A stretch of DNA of 64,000 nucleotides from Streptomyces asiaticus (GTDB lineage: Bacteria; Actinomycetota; Actinomycetes; Streptomycetales; Streptomycetaceae): positions 3,596,001 through 3,660,000 of the forward strand of contig NZ_JAGSHX010000006.1 in assembly GCF_018138715.1 (NCBI RefSeq). Direction: 5' to 3'. How positions within the stretch are numbered: the first letter of the stretch is position 1; each line of letters starts with the position of its first letter. Made by a program: the position numbers and the translations under genes. Positions 46,725 through 55,701 of this stretch are shown here, piece after piece. The notes under the pieces were generated by a model. That model ran no database searches, was not told where the DNA came from, and worked only from the letters and a program-made list of their open reading frames with translations.

Positions 46725-47399
46725 ATGGAGCCTGTCACCCTCACCACCGAGCGCCTGGTCCTGCGCCCCTTCCGGCCCTCCGACACGGACGCGGTCTTCG
46801 CCGCTTGTCAGGACCCGGACATCCAGCGATGGACCAGCGTGCCCTCCCCGTACGAACGCGCGCACGCGGAGGACTTCACCGGCCGGATCTGCCCCGAGAA
46901 CTGGCGTGACGACGTGACCTACGACTTCGCGGTGGTCACCAAGAGTGACGGCGCGCTCGTCGGTGCCATGGGCCTGGTCCGGCTGGCCCATCTGCGCTCC
47001 CCCGAGCACCAGGCCGAGCTGGGCTACTGGACGGCGCGCGAGCAGCGGCGGCGCGGCTACACGGGTGAGGCGGCGCGGGCCGTGATCGAGTGGGCGTTCA
47101 CCCGGCTCGGGGTGGAGCGCCTGGAGTGGTGCAGCGAGGCCGGGAACGAGGGCTCGCGGGCGGTCGCCCTCGGGGTGGGCTTCCGGATGGAGGGGACGGA
47201 CCGCGCCCGGATCGTCCACCAGGGGACCCGGCGGGACGCCTGGCGGGGCGCGCTGCTGCCCTCCGACTGGGGGCTGCCCTCGACGATGCCGTATCTGCCC
47301 GCGAAGGCGGCCGTGGCGGCCAACGCGCCCCAGGAGCCGGAGGCGTCCGGGCGGGCGGACCGGGCGGACCGGGCGTCCACGGCGCCGTCGGTCGCCTGA
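46725..47399 (+). CDS. GNAT family N-acetyltransferase (RimJ/RimL type)
   Basis: This 224-residue protein shows TTERLVLRPFRPSDTDAVFAAC at the start, ELGYWTAREQRRRGYTGEAARAV (motif A, with the RRRGY acetyl-CoA loop) in the middle and LEWCSEAGNEGSRAVALGVGFRMEG (motif B) toward the end. This is the RimJ/RimL-like subgroup, which acetylates protein N-termini or small molecules. The last 40 residues are an Ala/Asp-rich tail. The ATG at 46725 begins the family-like N-terminus; the frame opening at 46539 overlaps the secA promoter region. It is divergent from secA. Confidence 0.92.
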   Translation: MEPVTLTTERLVLRPFRPSDTDAVFAACQDPDIQRWTSVPSPYERAHAEDFTGRICPENWRDDVTYDFAVVTKSDGALVGAMGLVRLAHLRSPEHQAELGYWTAREQRRRGYTGEAARAVIEWAFTRLGVERLEWCSEAGNEGSRAVALGVGFRMEGTDRARIVHQGTRRDAWRGALLPSDWGLPSTMPYLPAKAAVAANAPQEPEASGRADRADRASTAPSVA

Positions 47400-47521
47400 G
47401 GGCGGCGTCGGCGGTCCCTGATGGCCGCGCCGGCGGTCCGAGGGGCCCGGGGGCCCGGGGCATCCGGCGGGCGCGGGCGGCGTCGGCGGCGTTGTCAGTG
47501 GGTGCTACTACGGTGGCGCGC

Positions 47522-48718
47522 ATGACGAACGCCGCCACCGGGTCCGCCGTGGACCGCACGCCCGAGGCCACCCTCTCCGCCGACGATGCGCGCCGGATAG
47601 CGCTGCGCGCCCAGGGACTGCTGGGCGCGCCCGACCGGCGTGGCGGGGTGCGGGGCGTGCTGCGCCACCTGGGCGCGGTGCAGCTCGACACGATCTCGGT
47701 GCTGGCCCGCTCCCATGAGCTGATTCCGTACGCACGGCTGGGCGCGGTCGGCCGTAAGGCGGTCGAGTCGGCGTACTGGACCGGCACCCACGCCTTCGAG
47801 TACTGGTCGCATGCCGCGTGCGTGCTGCCGATCGAGGAGTGGCCGCACTTCGCCTTCCGGCGCCGCGCCTACCGCCTCCGGCCGCACTGGCACCACGAGC
47901 TGCCGGACGGGGTGTACGAGACGGTGGTGAAGCAGCTGCGCGCGGAGGGCCCGCTGACCGCGACGGAGCTGGGCGGGGCCAAGAACGGCGGGCCGTGGTG
48001 GGACTGGTCGGCCGCGAAGATCGCGGTCGAGCGGGCGCTGATGTTCGGCGAGGTGGTGTGCGTCGAGCGGCGCGGCTGGAAGCGGGTGTACGACCTGGCG
48101 GAGCGCGCCGTGCCGGACGCCCTGCTCCATGACGACCTGGACGACCTGGAGTGTCTGCGCCGGCTGGTCCGGCTGGCCGGGCAGTCCCTGGGCGTGGCCA
48201 CGCGGGCGGACATCGCCGACTACCACCGGCTCAAGGGCGAGCAGGTGCAGGCGGTGATCGCGGACTCGGGGCTGGTGCCGGTGGCGGTCGAGGGCTGGGA
48301 CAAACCGGCCTGGGCGGACCCCGAGGCACTGGCCACCCCGCCGCGCGGCAGGCACCGCACCACCCTGCTGTCGCCCTTCGACTCGCTGATATGGGACCGG
48401 TCGCGCACCGAGCGGATCTTCGGCTTCAGCCATCGGCTGGAGGCGTATGTGCCCAGGCCCAAGCGGATCTACGGCTACTTCGCCATGCCGCTGCTGTCCG
48501 GCGGGCGGCTGCTGGGCCGGGTCGATCCGGCCCGGGAGGGGACGACCCTGGTCGCCCGGCAGGTCTCCCTGGAGTCGCCGAAGGCCGTGGCCCCTATGGC
48601 GCAGGCGCTGCGGGAGGCGGCCGAATGGGTGGGCTGTGACGCCGTACGCGTCGAGCGCGTGGACCGCCCGGAGCTGGCCGCACCGCTCGCGGCGGCGGTC
48701 TCGGCGGCGGTCGCCTGA
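47522..48718 (+). CDS. Winged-helix DNA-binding domain protein (YcaQ/AlkX-like)
   Basis: This 398-residue protein belongs to the family annotated as winged-helix DNA-binding or crosslink repair glycosylase YcaQ. Support comes from LGAVQLDTISVLARSHELIPYARLG, YWTGTHAFEYWSHAACVLPIEEWP, LLSPFDSLIWDRSRTERIFGF and YVPRPKRIYGYFAMPLL. E. coli YcaQ unhooks interstrand crosslinks; the catalytic QxQ/QxD pattern appears here as AVQLDT. The Streptomyces homologue AlkX-type protects against azinomycin-like damage in some strains. A DNA repair role is therefore likely but unproven. The ATG at 47522 follows 122 bp after the GNAT stop. Confidence 0.85.
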   Translation: MTNAATGSAVDRTPEATLSADDARRIALRAQGLLGAPDRRGGVRGVLRHLGAVQLDTISVLARSHELIPYARLGAVGRKAVESAYWTGTHAFEYWSHAACVLPIEEWPHFAFRRRAYRLRPHWHHELPDGVYETVVKQLRAEGPLTATELGGAKNGGPWWDWSAAKIAVERALMFGEVVCVERRGWKRVYDLAERAVPDALLHDDLDDLECLRRLVRLAGQSLGVATRADIADYHRLKGEQVQAVIADSGLVPVAVEGWDKPAWADPEALATPPRGRHRTTLLSPFDSLIWDRSRTERIFGFSHRLEAYVPRPKRIYGYFAMPLLSGGRLLGRVDPAREGTTLVARQVSLESPKAVAPMAQALREAAEWVGCDAVRVERVDRPELAAPLAAAVSAAVA

Positions 48719-48750
48719 CCCGATCTCGGCTCACCCGGGGCTTCGGCCCC

Positions 48751-48853
48751 GGGCTCCGGGCATCGGGGTCCGGTCTCCGGCCTTCGGGCTCCGGGCTCCA
48801 GGCATCGGGCTCCGGGCATCGGGGTCCGGGCTCCGGGCTCCGGGCTCCGGGCG
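48751..48853. repeat. GGGCTCC-type tandem repeats in convergent gap
   Basis: The gap between the YcaQ-like and response-regulator genes is mostly 7-bp GGGCTCC units with interspersed CATCGGGGTCC. A 21-bp block occurs identically at 48751-48771 and 48807-48827. No gene lies there. Confidence 0.75.
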
Positions 48854-48864
48854 AGGCGTAACCC

Positions 48865-49614
48865 TCACCTGATCTCGAGGATCTTCTCCCGCATCGCGTA
48901 CACCACGGCCTCCATCCTGGAGTGCAGCTGCAATTTCTCCAGAATGTTGCGCACGTGGTTCTTCACGGTGTTCTCGCTGATGAACAGCTCCTTGGCGATG
49001 TCCCGGTTGTTCATTCCGGTCGCCACCAGCTTGAGCACCTCCAGCTCCCGGTCGGTGAGCCGGGGCGCGGGCACCAGCCGCCGCTCGTCGGTGCGCTGGA
49101 TCATCGACTTGAACTCGGTCAGCAGCTTGGCCGCCATCGACGGGCTGATCTGCGACTGGCCGTCCGCCACCGCCCGGATCGCGGTCGAGACCTCGTCGGT
49201 CGAGATCTCCTTCAGCAGATAGCCCGTGGCCCCTGCCTTGATCGCGTCGTAGAGATCGGCTTCCTCATCGCTGATCGTCAGCATGATGATCTTGGCGCTG
49301 GGTGCCACCTCCTTGATGGCGGTGCACGCCTCGATCCCCCCGCGCTTGGGCATCCGCACATCCATCAGGACGATGTCCGGCAGCAGATCCGCCGCCTTGT
49401 CCACGGCCTCGGCCCCGTCCCCCGCCTCGCCGACGACCTGGATGTCCTCCTCCTGGGCCAGGACGATCTCCAATCCACGCCGGAAGAGCGCGTGGTCGTC
49501 CACGACGAGGACCCGAATCGGCTCCTTGCGCGGTTCGCCGCGCGGCTCGCCCCCGTCCGGACCGACGCCATGGTCTTCACCGGCGTCGGACACGGGCCCG
49601 AAGCTGTCCGCCAT
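48865..49614 (-). CDS. orrA: NarL/FixJ-type response regulator, OrrA-like
   Basis: This 249-residue protein has a receiver domain (about residues 33-150: LVVDDHALFRRGLE, phospho-acceptor D85 in VLMDVRMPKRGG, switch lysine in YLLKEIS) and a LuxR-type HTH (about 183-245: LTDRELEVLKLVATGMNNRDIAKELFISENTVKNHVRNIL). A 32-residue acidic N-terminal extension precedes the receiver. No histidine kinase adjoins. In S. coelicolor the regulator in this secA-to-hpf position is the orphan OrrA, paired with the distant kinase OhkA and involved in development and antibiotic production; the name is transferred from that context by memory. Confidence 0.93.
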   Translation of the reverse strand: MADSFGPVSDAGEDHGVGPDGGEPRGEPRKEPIRVLVVDDHALFRRGLEIVLAQEEDIQVVGEAGDGAEAVDKAADLLPDIVLMDVRMPKRGGIEACTAIKEVAPSAKIIMLTISDEEADLYDAIKAGATGYLLKEISTDEVSTAIRAVADGQSQISPSMAAKLLTEFKSMIQRTDERRLVPAPRLTDRELEVLKLVATGMNNRDIAKELFISENTVKNHVRNILEKLQLHSRMEAVVYAMREKILEIR

Positions 49615-49763
49615 CGTTCCTCCCCCTGAAGGCCATGGCCCTTACGGTCCGCACCTTGGGTGCACTCGGTCTGGCGTCAACCGGTGCTTTCGGTACACCG
49701 GTTGGCCGCCGGGCCATGATTTCATGCCCGGACGGCGGAATGGTCCCGCCGTGGTCGCACGGA

Positions 49764-49799
49764 GGTGCCCCGGGGGGCGCGCAGGCGCTCCGGGGCACC
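49764..49799 (-). terminator. Hairpin terminator downstream of hpf
   Basis: Arms GGTGCCCCGG (49764-49773) and CCGGGGCACC (49790-49799) enclose a 16-nt loop that is itself GC-rich. It lies 38 bp past the hpf stop, between two leftward genes, so it probably ends the hpf transcript. Confidence 0.75.
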
Positions 49800-49836
49800 A
49801 CTTACGTGTCAGGCTGGATTCGGCTGAATTTCTCGG

Positions 49837-50526
49837 TCAGCCACCGAGTGCGCCACCGGCGCCGCCGGCTGCCTCTCCGACGAACGCTTCCGGCTGAAGA
49901 TGAATCACCCCGTAGTCATAACCATGCCGCCGGTAGACGACGCTGGGTCGATTGGTGTCGGAGTCGACGAACAGATAGAAGTCGTGCCCGACCAGCTCCA
50001 TCTCGTAGAGAGCCTGGTCGAGCGACATGGGAGCCGCGGCGTGAGTCTTCTCCCGGACCACCAGGGGGCCCTCGCCCTGGACTTCCAGGGGGCCCATCCG
50101 GGTGGTGGGGACGGTCTCCGCCGTGCGCTGGGGGGCGATATCCCCATGCCCGTTGATGCGCGCCGCGTTGGGCACGGTGATGGCCACGTCGCTGGCCGGA
50201 ATGCGACCGTTGCCCCGGCGGGTATGGCGCTTGTCGTGCTGCTTGCGCATCCGTGCCTCCAGCTTGCTGGCCGCCAGGTCCAGCGCTGCGTACGGATCGG
50301 CCGCGGCGGCCTCCGCCCGGATCACCGGGCCACGCGAGCGAAGTGTGATCTCCACTCGGTCGGCGCGGTCGGACTGCCGCGGGTTGTGCTCCTTGGACAC
50401 CTCGACGTCGAGGCTGATCACCTTGCCGTCGAGCTTCTGGATCTTATCCAGCTTCAGCTTCTCGGCCACGTGCTTCCGGAACCGCTCGGGCACCTCAGTT
50501 TTACGGCCCTTGACGACGATGTCCAC
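49837..50526 (-). CDS. hpf: Ribosome hibernation promoting factor, long form (HPF/RaiA)
   Basis: This 229-residue protein has an N-terminal S30AE domain (MDIVVKGRKTEVPERFRKHVAEKL..VEITLRSRGPVIRAEAAAADPYAALDLAASKLEARM as its landmarks) and a C-terminal dimerisation domain (about 165-215: VREKTHAAAPMSLDQALYEMELVGHDFYLF, RPSVVYRRHGYDYGVI). A 40-residue linker joins the two domains. Long HPF dimerises 70S ribosomes into 100S particles in stationary phase. The GTG at 50524-50526 matches the family start. A perfect 8-bp hairpin in the leader (50586-50607) is about 60 nt upstream. It is monocistronic. Confidence 0.95.
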   Translation of the reverse strand: MDIVVKGRKTEVPERFRKHVAEKLKLDKIQKLDGKVISLDVEVSKEHNPRQSDRADRVEITLRSRGPVIRAEAAAADPYAALDLAASKLEARMRKQHDKRHTRRGNGRIPASDVAITVPNAARINGHGDIAPQRTAETVPTTRMGPLEVQGEGPLVVREKTHAAAPMSLDQALYEMELVGHDFYLFVDSDTNRPSVVYRRHGYDYGVIHLQPEAFVGEAAGGAGGALGG

Positions 50527-50841
50527 GCAGAACTCCGTTCCCGGGTAGCTCCAGTCAATATCGGAGCGTCATCCCTTGTGCACTTGGCTCCGGCGTCTTC
50601 CGGAGCCACCGGCTTGGCGCTTTCGACTCCTCCTTCCCACGGGGACGATCTCAATCCCATTTGTTCCAAGCCTCACCAGAATGCAGGCAAAACACGCCAA
50701 GCGGATGAGTGAGTCATAGCACCCGCCATTCCTCACAACCGAACATAGCTCGACCGGTCGGAAGTCGGCACCCCCTACCGGCCCGTACCTCCGATCAGGT
50801 GCTTTGCCACGCTTACTGCCTGCAACGATGTGGCTTCGTCA
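50527..50841. promoter_or_regulatory. Leader and promoter region of hpf
   Basis: This 315-bp region between two leftward genes holds no gene. It should carry the hpf promoter. It is more AT-rich than its surroundings around 50640-50760. GGCTCCGG (50586-50593) and CCGGAGCC (50600-50607) form a perfect hairpin that would lie in the 5' leader. Confidence 0.5.
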
Positions 50842-51639
50842 TCAGTTCCGGTTGGCGGCCGTCAGAGGTGCTGCGACCACGGCCGCGCCGATGACCAGCC
50901 CTCCGGCCGCCGTCACCGCCCGCGCCGCCTCCGCGAGCGAGGCTCCTGTGGTCATCAGATCGTCCACCACCACTACGGGGCCCGCCACCAGCAGCCGTCC
51001 GCCGCCGGGGACCGCACCCAGCGCCCCGGTCACATTCGCCCGCCGCTGCCGCGCGTCCAGCCCCGACTGGTCGGTCACCCGGCGCCGCTGGCACAGCACG
51101 GCCGGGACCCTCGCCGGGCGCCCGTCGGCGCGCAGCACGCTCGCCGCGGCGAGCGCGATCCGCCGGGCCGGGTCATGCCCCCGGGCGCCCACCGAGCGCC
51201 GAGCCGACGGCACCGGCACCAGCAGCAGCGGCCCTCCGCGAGGTCTCACCCCCGGCCCGGCACCGGGTCTCGTACCCGGTCTCGCCCCGCAGACCGCGCC
51301 CGATCCCACGGCCGCCCGCCCTCGGGGCCCCGCACCGGGCCCGCCGCCGGGGCAGGCCGCCCGCACGGCTCTCGCCAGCGTCTCGCCCAGCGGCCGCGCC
51401 AGCCGGAGCGCTCCCCGCTCCTTGTGCGCGAGCAGCACGGCCCGCGCCTCGTCCACGTAATCCACCGCCGCGTGGACCACCGGCAGCCCAGGCGGCGCCG
51501 GGCTCGGCTCCACCCGGCGCGCCCCGGTCCCCCGCAGCGCTCCACGACAACGGTCACACAACGTGCCGCCTGGCCGACCGCATCCGGCGCAGTCGGCCGG
51601 CAGCACCAGATCGGAGATCTCCTGCCACCAGCCCCGCAT
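50842..51639 (-). CDS. comF: ComF family phosphoribosyltransferase-like protein
   Basis: This 265-residue protein has an N-terminal zinc ribbon with C17-x2-C20 and C28-x2-C31, YVDEARAVLLAHKERG in the middle and a PRPP-binding signature VVVVDDLMTTGAS near residue 230. ComF proteins take part in DNA uptake in competent bacteria; in Streptomyces the role is unknown and may concern DNA repair or metabolism. The segment PGGGPGAGPRGRAAVG..RPGTRPGAGPGVRPRGG (about residues 95-135) is a low-complexity insertion not usual for the family. The ATG at 51637-51639 puts the zinc ribbon at the N-terminus. Upstream starts would add up to 20 residues. It lies 151 bp downstream of lpqB. Confidence 0.9.
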   Translation of the reverse strand: MRGWWQEISDLVLPADCAGCGRPGGTLCDRCRGALRGTGARRVEPSPAPPGLPVVHAAVDYVDEARAVLLAHKERGALRLARPLGETLARAVRAACPGGGPGAGPRGRAAVGSGAVCGARPGTRPGAGPGVRPRGGPLLLVPVPSARRSVGARGHDPARRIALAAASVLRADGRPARVPAVLCQRRRVTDQSGLDARQRRANVTGALGAVPGGGRLLVAGPVVVVDDLMTTGASLAEAARAVTAAGGLVIGAAVVAAPLTAANRN

Positions 51640-51790
51640 GAACACCACTGTCCCGGCGGTCGGGCCACCGCGCCACCCCTTGTGGACAACCGCGCACATG
51701 TGGACAACCAGCCACCCCCGATCGGTGTCCTGGCCTAAGAGCCGCCCCTACGGGCCCAGCCCAGCCGGGGCAGACCCAGCCGGGGCAGAC

Positions 51791-53668
51791 CTAGCCGGGG
51801 TAGACCGGAGCCGAGCCGTCCTGGTCCACGGTCTTCCAGTCGGTGTTCGGCAGCAGCCGGACGATGCCGTTCTCCCTGGTCTCGGCGATCAGCGGGCGGG
51901 TCTGGTCCTCCGAGGCGCCGATCGACTGCACACCGTTCGGCCCCGGCACCTCCGGGACGTTCGCCGGGGAGCCGTCGGACTCCACGTACTGGAGCTGCTG
52001 CACCCCGTCCGACTCCCGGCCCGCGACCACCAGCCGGCTGTCCCCGGCCCAGGAGAAGGCGTCCACGTCCTCCAGCTTCGGCGCGACCGCCCGCAGCGCC
52101 CCCACCGACAGCTTCGGGGCGTCCGCGGTGCCCCGCCGCTCGATCCGGCCGAGCCGCAGCGTGGTGTGGCCGGACCGCTTGACCAGCATCGCGATCCTGG
52201 AGCCGTCCGCGGACACCCGCAGCGCCGTGATCCGGCCACCGTCCAGCTCGGGCAGCCGCACCTCGTCCGCCGGTCCGGTGCCGCCCCGCAGCCGCAGCAG
52301 CCTCGGCTGCCGCGGATCCCGGTCGGCCACCCACAGACCACCCAGCCCGTCCCAGCTCGGCGCCGTCAGACCGTTCTCCACGCTGCCGCCCCGGCTGCGC
52401 ACCCGCACCTTGCCGCGATCGGCGTCCGACGTGAGCTCGGTCACATGCAGCGCCGAGCCGTCGGCGGTGACCCCCGCCGCGTCCCGCTCGTCGCGGGAGA
52501 CCGCCACCGAGCCCAGTCCCGCGTCATCGGCGCCGAACGGCCCCGGAACGGGCTGTGGCCGGTCCTCGTCGTCGGACAGCCGGACCATCCGGTGCTCGGA
52601 GTCCACGAAGTACTGGTGCCGCGGATGGCCCTCGACCCCGTCCGGGGCGTAGGCCCGCGCCGCGTCACTGGAGAGGGCACATAGCTCCGAACCGTTCTGC
52701 CGCTCCAGCCGAACCCCGCTGACCTGGGACGATCCCTCGCCCAGATCCTGGACCGTGAACAGCGTCTGCGCCGCCATCCGGGCACAGCGCGCCGCGCTGA
52801 TCTGCGCGGCCCGTTCGTTCAGCCGGATCTTCAGCGCGTTCGAGTCGTCCAGCGACAGCCGCTCGTCCCGGCGGCCGAGCGCCGCACCGCGCGGGAAGGA
52901 GCTGCTGACCACCGGCTCCAGCCACCCCGTGGGGCCGTCCAGCAGCGCCTTGACGGTCGCGGTCACCGGGTCGATACGGCGCCGCACATAGACCGGATCG
53001 GCCACCAGCACGTTGTCCCCGGCCTTCGAATCCTCCGCGTCCGGGCCGAGATCGGCGAAGTAGTACTTGTTGACCGAGCGGTAGATCCGCTGGAAGTCGG
53101 ACTCGCCGAGGATCAGCCCCCGCGGCGGCCCGTCGATCCGCCACTCGGACCCGCTCAGGGTGAGATGGATGCGCTCCTCGTACGGCTGCTCATCGGGCTT
53201 GTAGGCGTGGGTCTCGTCCACGAGGGCGATCCGCTTGCCCGACAGCACGACCGTCTTACCGTTACCGTCCCGGTCGCCCGGGTCCGTCTCCACCCGCACG
53301 TCAGGCGCCTGGTCCAGCACGGTGGTGGCCGCGAAGGGCTGCCACCGCTTGACCGCGCTCTTGGTCAGGTACTCCTTCGCCGTGCCGAAGTTCTCCTCGT
53401 CGCTCGTCGTGGCCTCCAGGAAGCCGGAGACCAGCTCGGCGGGCTGCTCGCCCTTGCCCGGGCTCACCCCGTACACCCGCACCTGCGAGTCGACGTCGGA
53501 GCGCGGTGAGGAGTCCACCCGCCGCACATCGCCGCTGTCGGGCATCGAGGCACAGCCGGACAGCAGCAGGGCGCCACAGGCCAGCAGCACGGGCGCGCTC
53601 AGGCCCCGGCCGCCCGGGCGGCGCACACGGCGGCGGAAACGGCGACAGTCGGCACGGTCAGCGCCCAC
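51791..53668 (-). CDS. lpqB: Lipoprotein LpqB, MtrAB accessory
   Basis: This 625-residue lipoprotein has lipobox LLLSGC with Cys39, then a GerMN-type domain (ITATVKALLDGPTGW region, about residues 220-300) and a beta-propeller-like C-terminal half (VSADGSRIAMLV, FSWAGDSRLVVAG). LpqB works with the sensor MtrB in mycobacteria and actinomycetes, affecting its signalling and cell-wall homeostasis. The GTG at 53666-53668 overlaps the mtrB 3' end by 11 nt, so it is translated with it. This conserved mtrA-mtrB-lpqB order makes the call secure. Confidence 0.96.
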   Translation of the reverse strand: MGADRADCRRFRRRVRRPGGRGLSAPVLLACGALLLSGCASMPDSGDVRRVDSSPRSDVDSQVRVYGVSPGKGEQPAELVSGFLEATTSDEENFGTAKEYLTKSAVKRWQPFAATTVLDQAPDVRVETDPGDRDGNGKTVVLSGKRIALVDETHAYKPDEQPYEERIHLTLSGSEWRIDGPPRGLILGESDFQRIYRSVNKYYFADLGPDAEDSKAGDNVLVADPVYVRRRIDPVTATVKALLDGPTGWLEPVVSSSFPRGAALGRRDERLSLDDSNALKIRLNERAAQISAARCARMAAQTLFTVQDLGEGSSQVSGVRLERQNGSELCALSSDAARAYAPDGVEGHPRHQYFVDSEHRMVRLSDDEDRPQPVPGPFGADDAGLGSVAVSRDERDAAGVTADGSALHVTELTSDADRGKVRVRSRGGSVENGLTAPSWDGLGGLWVADRDPRQPRLLRLRGGTGPADEVRLPELDGGRITALRVSADGSRIAMLVKRSGHTTLRLGRIERRGTADAPKLSVGALRAVAPKLEDVDAFSWAGDSRLVVAGRESDGVQQLQYVESDGSPANVPEVPGPNGVQSIGASEDQTRPLIAETRENGIVRLLPNTDWKTVDQDGSAPVYPG

Positions 53669-55700
53669 GGGGGCGGCCCTCCCCTTCGTTCGATGGTGTC
53701 GGCCGGGCGGACGGCTCCTGGCCGCCCCGCGGGCCGTCGGACGGCGTCTCCGGGGTGCCACGCACCACCCGGGCCCCATTGCCCGGCAAGGCCGTCGGAT
53801 CGGCGGACGGCGCCGCGGTGTCGGCGGGCAGCGCGGACCGCGGCTGCGCGGGCACCGCCGCCAGCCGCTCCGCCGCGGGCTGCGGGCCCACGGCATCACT
53901 CGGACGGAGGTTACGCCGGGAGTCCTCGGGCTCCAGCGGGATCGGCGAACCGCGCAGCACATCGCCCGCGGTGCGCGGCAGCGTCAGCCGGAACTGCGAA
54001 CCGCCGCCGGGTTCGCCCCACGCCTGGAGCCAGCCGCCGTGCAGCCGCGCGTCCTCCACCGCGATCGACAGGCCCAGGCCGGTGCCGCCGGTGGTACGCG
54101 CACGGGCCGGATCGGCCCGCCAGAAGCGGTTGAACACCCGCGTCGCCTCGCCGGGCTTGAGCCCGACGCCGTAGTCCCGCACCGCGACGGCCACCGCACC
54201 GCCCGCCGTCGCGAGCCGCACGACCACATCGCGGCCCTCACCGTGCTCCACGGCGTTGACCACCAGATTCCGCAGCACCCGCTCGACGCGCCGGGGGTCC
54301 GCCTCGGCGATCACCGGCGCCTCGGCGCCCCGCACCAGGATGCGGGTGCACTTGGCCTCGGCGAGCGGCTCGGCCCCGTCCACCACCCGGTGCACCACAT
54401 CGCGCAGATCGATCGGCTCGGCCTCCAGCGCGGCCGCGCCCGCGTCGAACCGGCTGATCTCCAGCAGATCGCTGAGCAGCGACTCGAAGCGGTCGACCTG
54501 GCCCCACAGCAGCTCGGCCGAGCGCGCGGTGATCGGATCGAAGTCCTCACGCGCCTCATGGATGACGTCCGCCGCCATCCTTACGGTCGTCAGCGGGGTG
54601 CGCAGCTCATGGGAGACATCGGAGACGAAGCGGCGCTGCATCCGGGAGAGCTCCTCCAGCTGCTGGATCTTGAGCTGGAGGTTCTGCGCCATCTTGTTGA
54701 ACGACTCGCCCAGTCGGGCGATGTCGTCCTCCCCGGTGACCTTCATCCGCTCCTGGAGCAGTCCGGCCGCCAGCCGCTCGGAGATCCCCGCCGCCATCCT
54801 CACGGGCGTCACGACCTGCCTGACCACCACCCAGGCGATGGCCCCGAGCAGCACCACCACGAACACCCCGGCCGTGGCCAGGGTGCCCTTGACCAGGCTC
54901 AGGGACTTCTCCTCCTGGGTGAACGGGAAGAGGTAATACAGCTGGTACGCGTCGCCGTTGTTGTCGTCCAGACGCTTGCCGATGATCAGCGCGGGCTCGG
55001 CGTCCCCGGAGCCCGCGTGCACGATCTTTCCGTAGCGCTCGTACGGCGCCGTGCGGCCCTCGTCCACCCGACGGCGCAGATCGGTGGGCACACTGTCCGG
55101 CTGCACATCGCCGGAGGCTCGCGGCCCCCGGCTGGCCACGTAGGGCGTCTCGCCGGAGTCGGAGCTGAGCGCCACCACCGAATAGGCGCCCTTGCCGCCG
55201 CTGGCGAGCTGCTCCACCAGCGCGTTCAGCCAGGCACCGGAGTCCTGGGCACCGGCACCGGCACCGGCCCCGTCCTGGCCACGGTTGTCACTCTTGCGGT
55301 CGGCCATCTGCTCGGCCACCTCGAACCCGCCGACCGCCTGGCCCTGCGCCGCATGGCGCTTGGCGTCCAGCAGACCGTTGCGCACCTGCCCGATGACCAC
55401 CAGGCCCAGCAGCAGCACCACACCGAGCGACATCAGCAGCGTGGTGGCCACCACTCGCAGCTGGATGTTCCGCCGCCACAGCCGGGCAGCGGGCAGCAGC
55501 GGACGGCGCACCCACCGGCCGAACAGCCGGATCACCGGGTGGGCCGGCCCTCCGGACGCCCCGTCGGGCAGCAGATGCCCGCCGCTCCACAACCTGCGCA
55601 GCAGCGGTATCTCACCCGCCGGGTCGGGCCGCCCCATCCGGGCACCCTCCGGAGCCCCGCCGCCCGGATCACCGGGCTGCGGCGCCGTACCACCGGTCAT
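53658..55700 (-). CDS. mtrB: Sensor histidine kinase MtrB
   Basis: This 680-residue kinase has two spans, about residues 83-105 (LRVVATTLLMSLGVVLLLGLVV) and 265-290. They enclose a periplasmic sensor, followed by a HAMP segment. The H-box is RRFVSDVSHELRTPLTTV, near residue 358; the ATPase N, G1 and G2 boxes follow (LRNLVVNAVEHG, VRDYGVGL, GGTGLGLSI). The last 120 residues are Pro-rich and disordered. It phosphorylates MtrA. One base separates the MtrA stop from its start at 55700; an ATG at 55728-55730 would overlap. MtrAB controls cell wall, osmotic and developmental genes in actinobacteria. Confidence 0.97.
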   Translation of the reverse strand: MTGGTAPQPGDPGGGAPEGARMGRPDPAGEIPLLRRLWSGGHLLPDGASGGPAHPVIRLFGRWVRRPLLPAARLWRRNIQLRVVATTLLMSLGVVLLLGLVVIGQVRNGLLDAKRHAAQGQAVGGFEVAEQMADRKSDNRGQDGAGAGAGAQDSGAWLNALVEQLASGGKGAYSVVALSSDSGETPYVASRGPRASGDVQPDSVPTDLRRRVDEGRTAPYERYGKIVHAGSGDAEPALIIGKRLDDNNGDAYQLYYLFPFTQEEKSLSLVKGTLATAGVFVVVLLGAIAWVVVRQVVTPVRMAAGISERLAAGLLQERMKVTGEDDIARLGESFNKMAQNLQLKIQQLEELSRMQRRFVSDVSHELRTPLTTVRMAADVIHEAREDFDPITARSAELLWGQVDRFESLLSDLLEISRFDAGAAALEAEPIDLRDVVHRVVDGAEPLAEAKCTRILVRGAEAPVIAEADPRRVERVLRNLVVNAVEHGEGRDVVVRLATAGGAVAVAVRDYGVGLKPGEATRVFNRFWRADPARARTTGGTGLGLSIAVEDARLHGGWLQAWGEPGGGSQFRLTLPRTAGDVLRGSPIPLEPEDSRRNLRPSDAVGPQPAAERLAAVPAQPRSALPADTAAPSADPTALPGNGARVVRGTPETPSDGPRGGQEPSARPTPSNEGEGRPRGR

Positions 55701-55701
55701 C

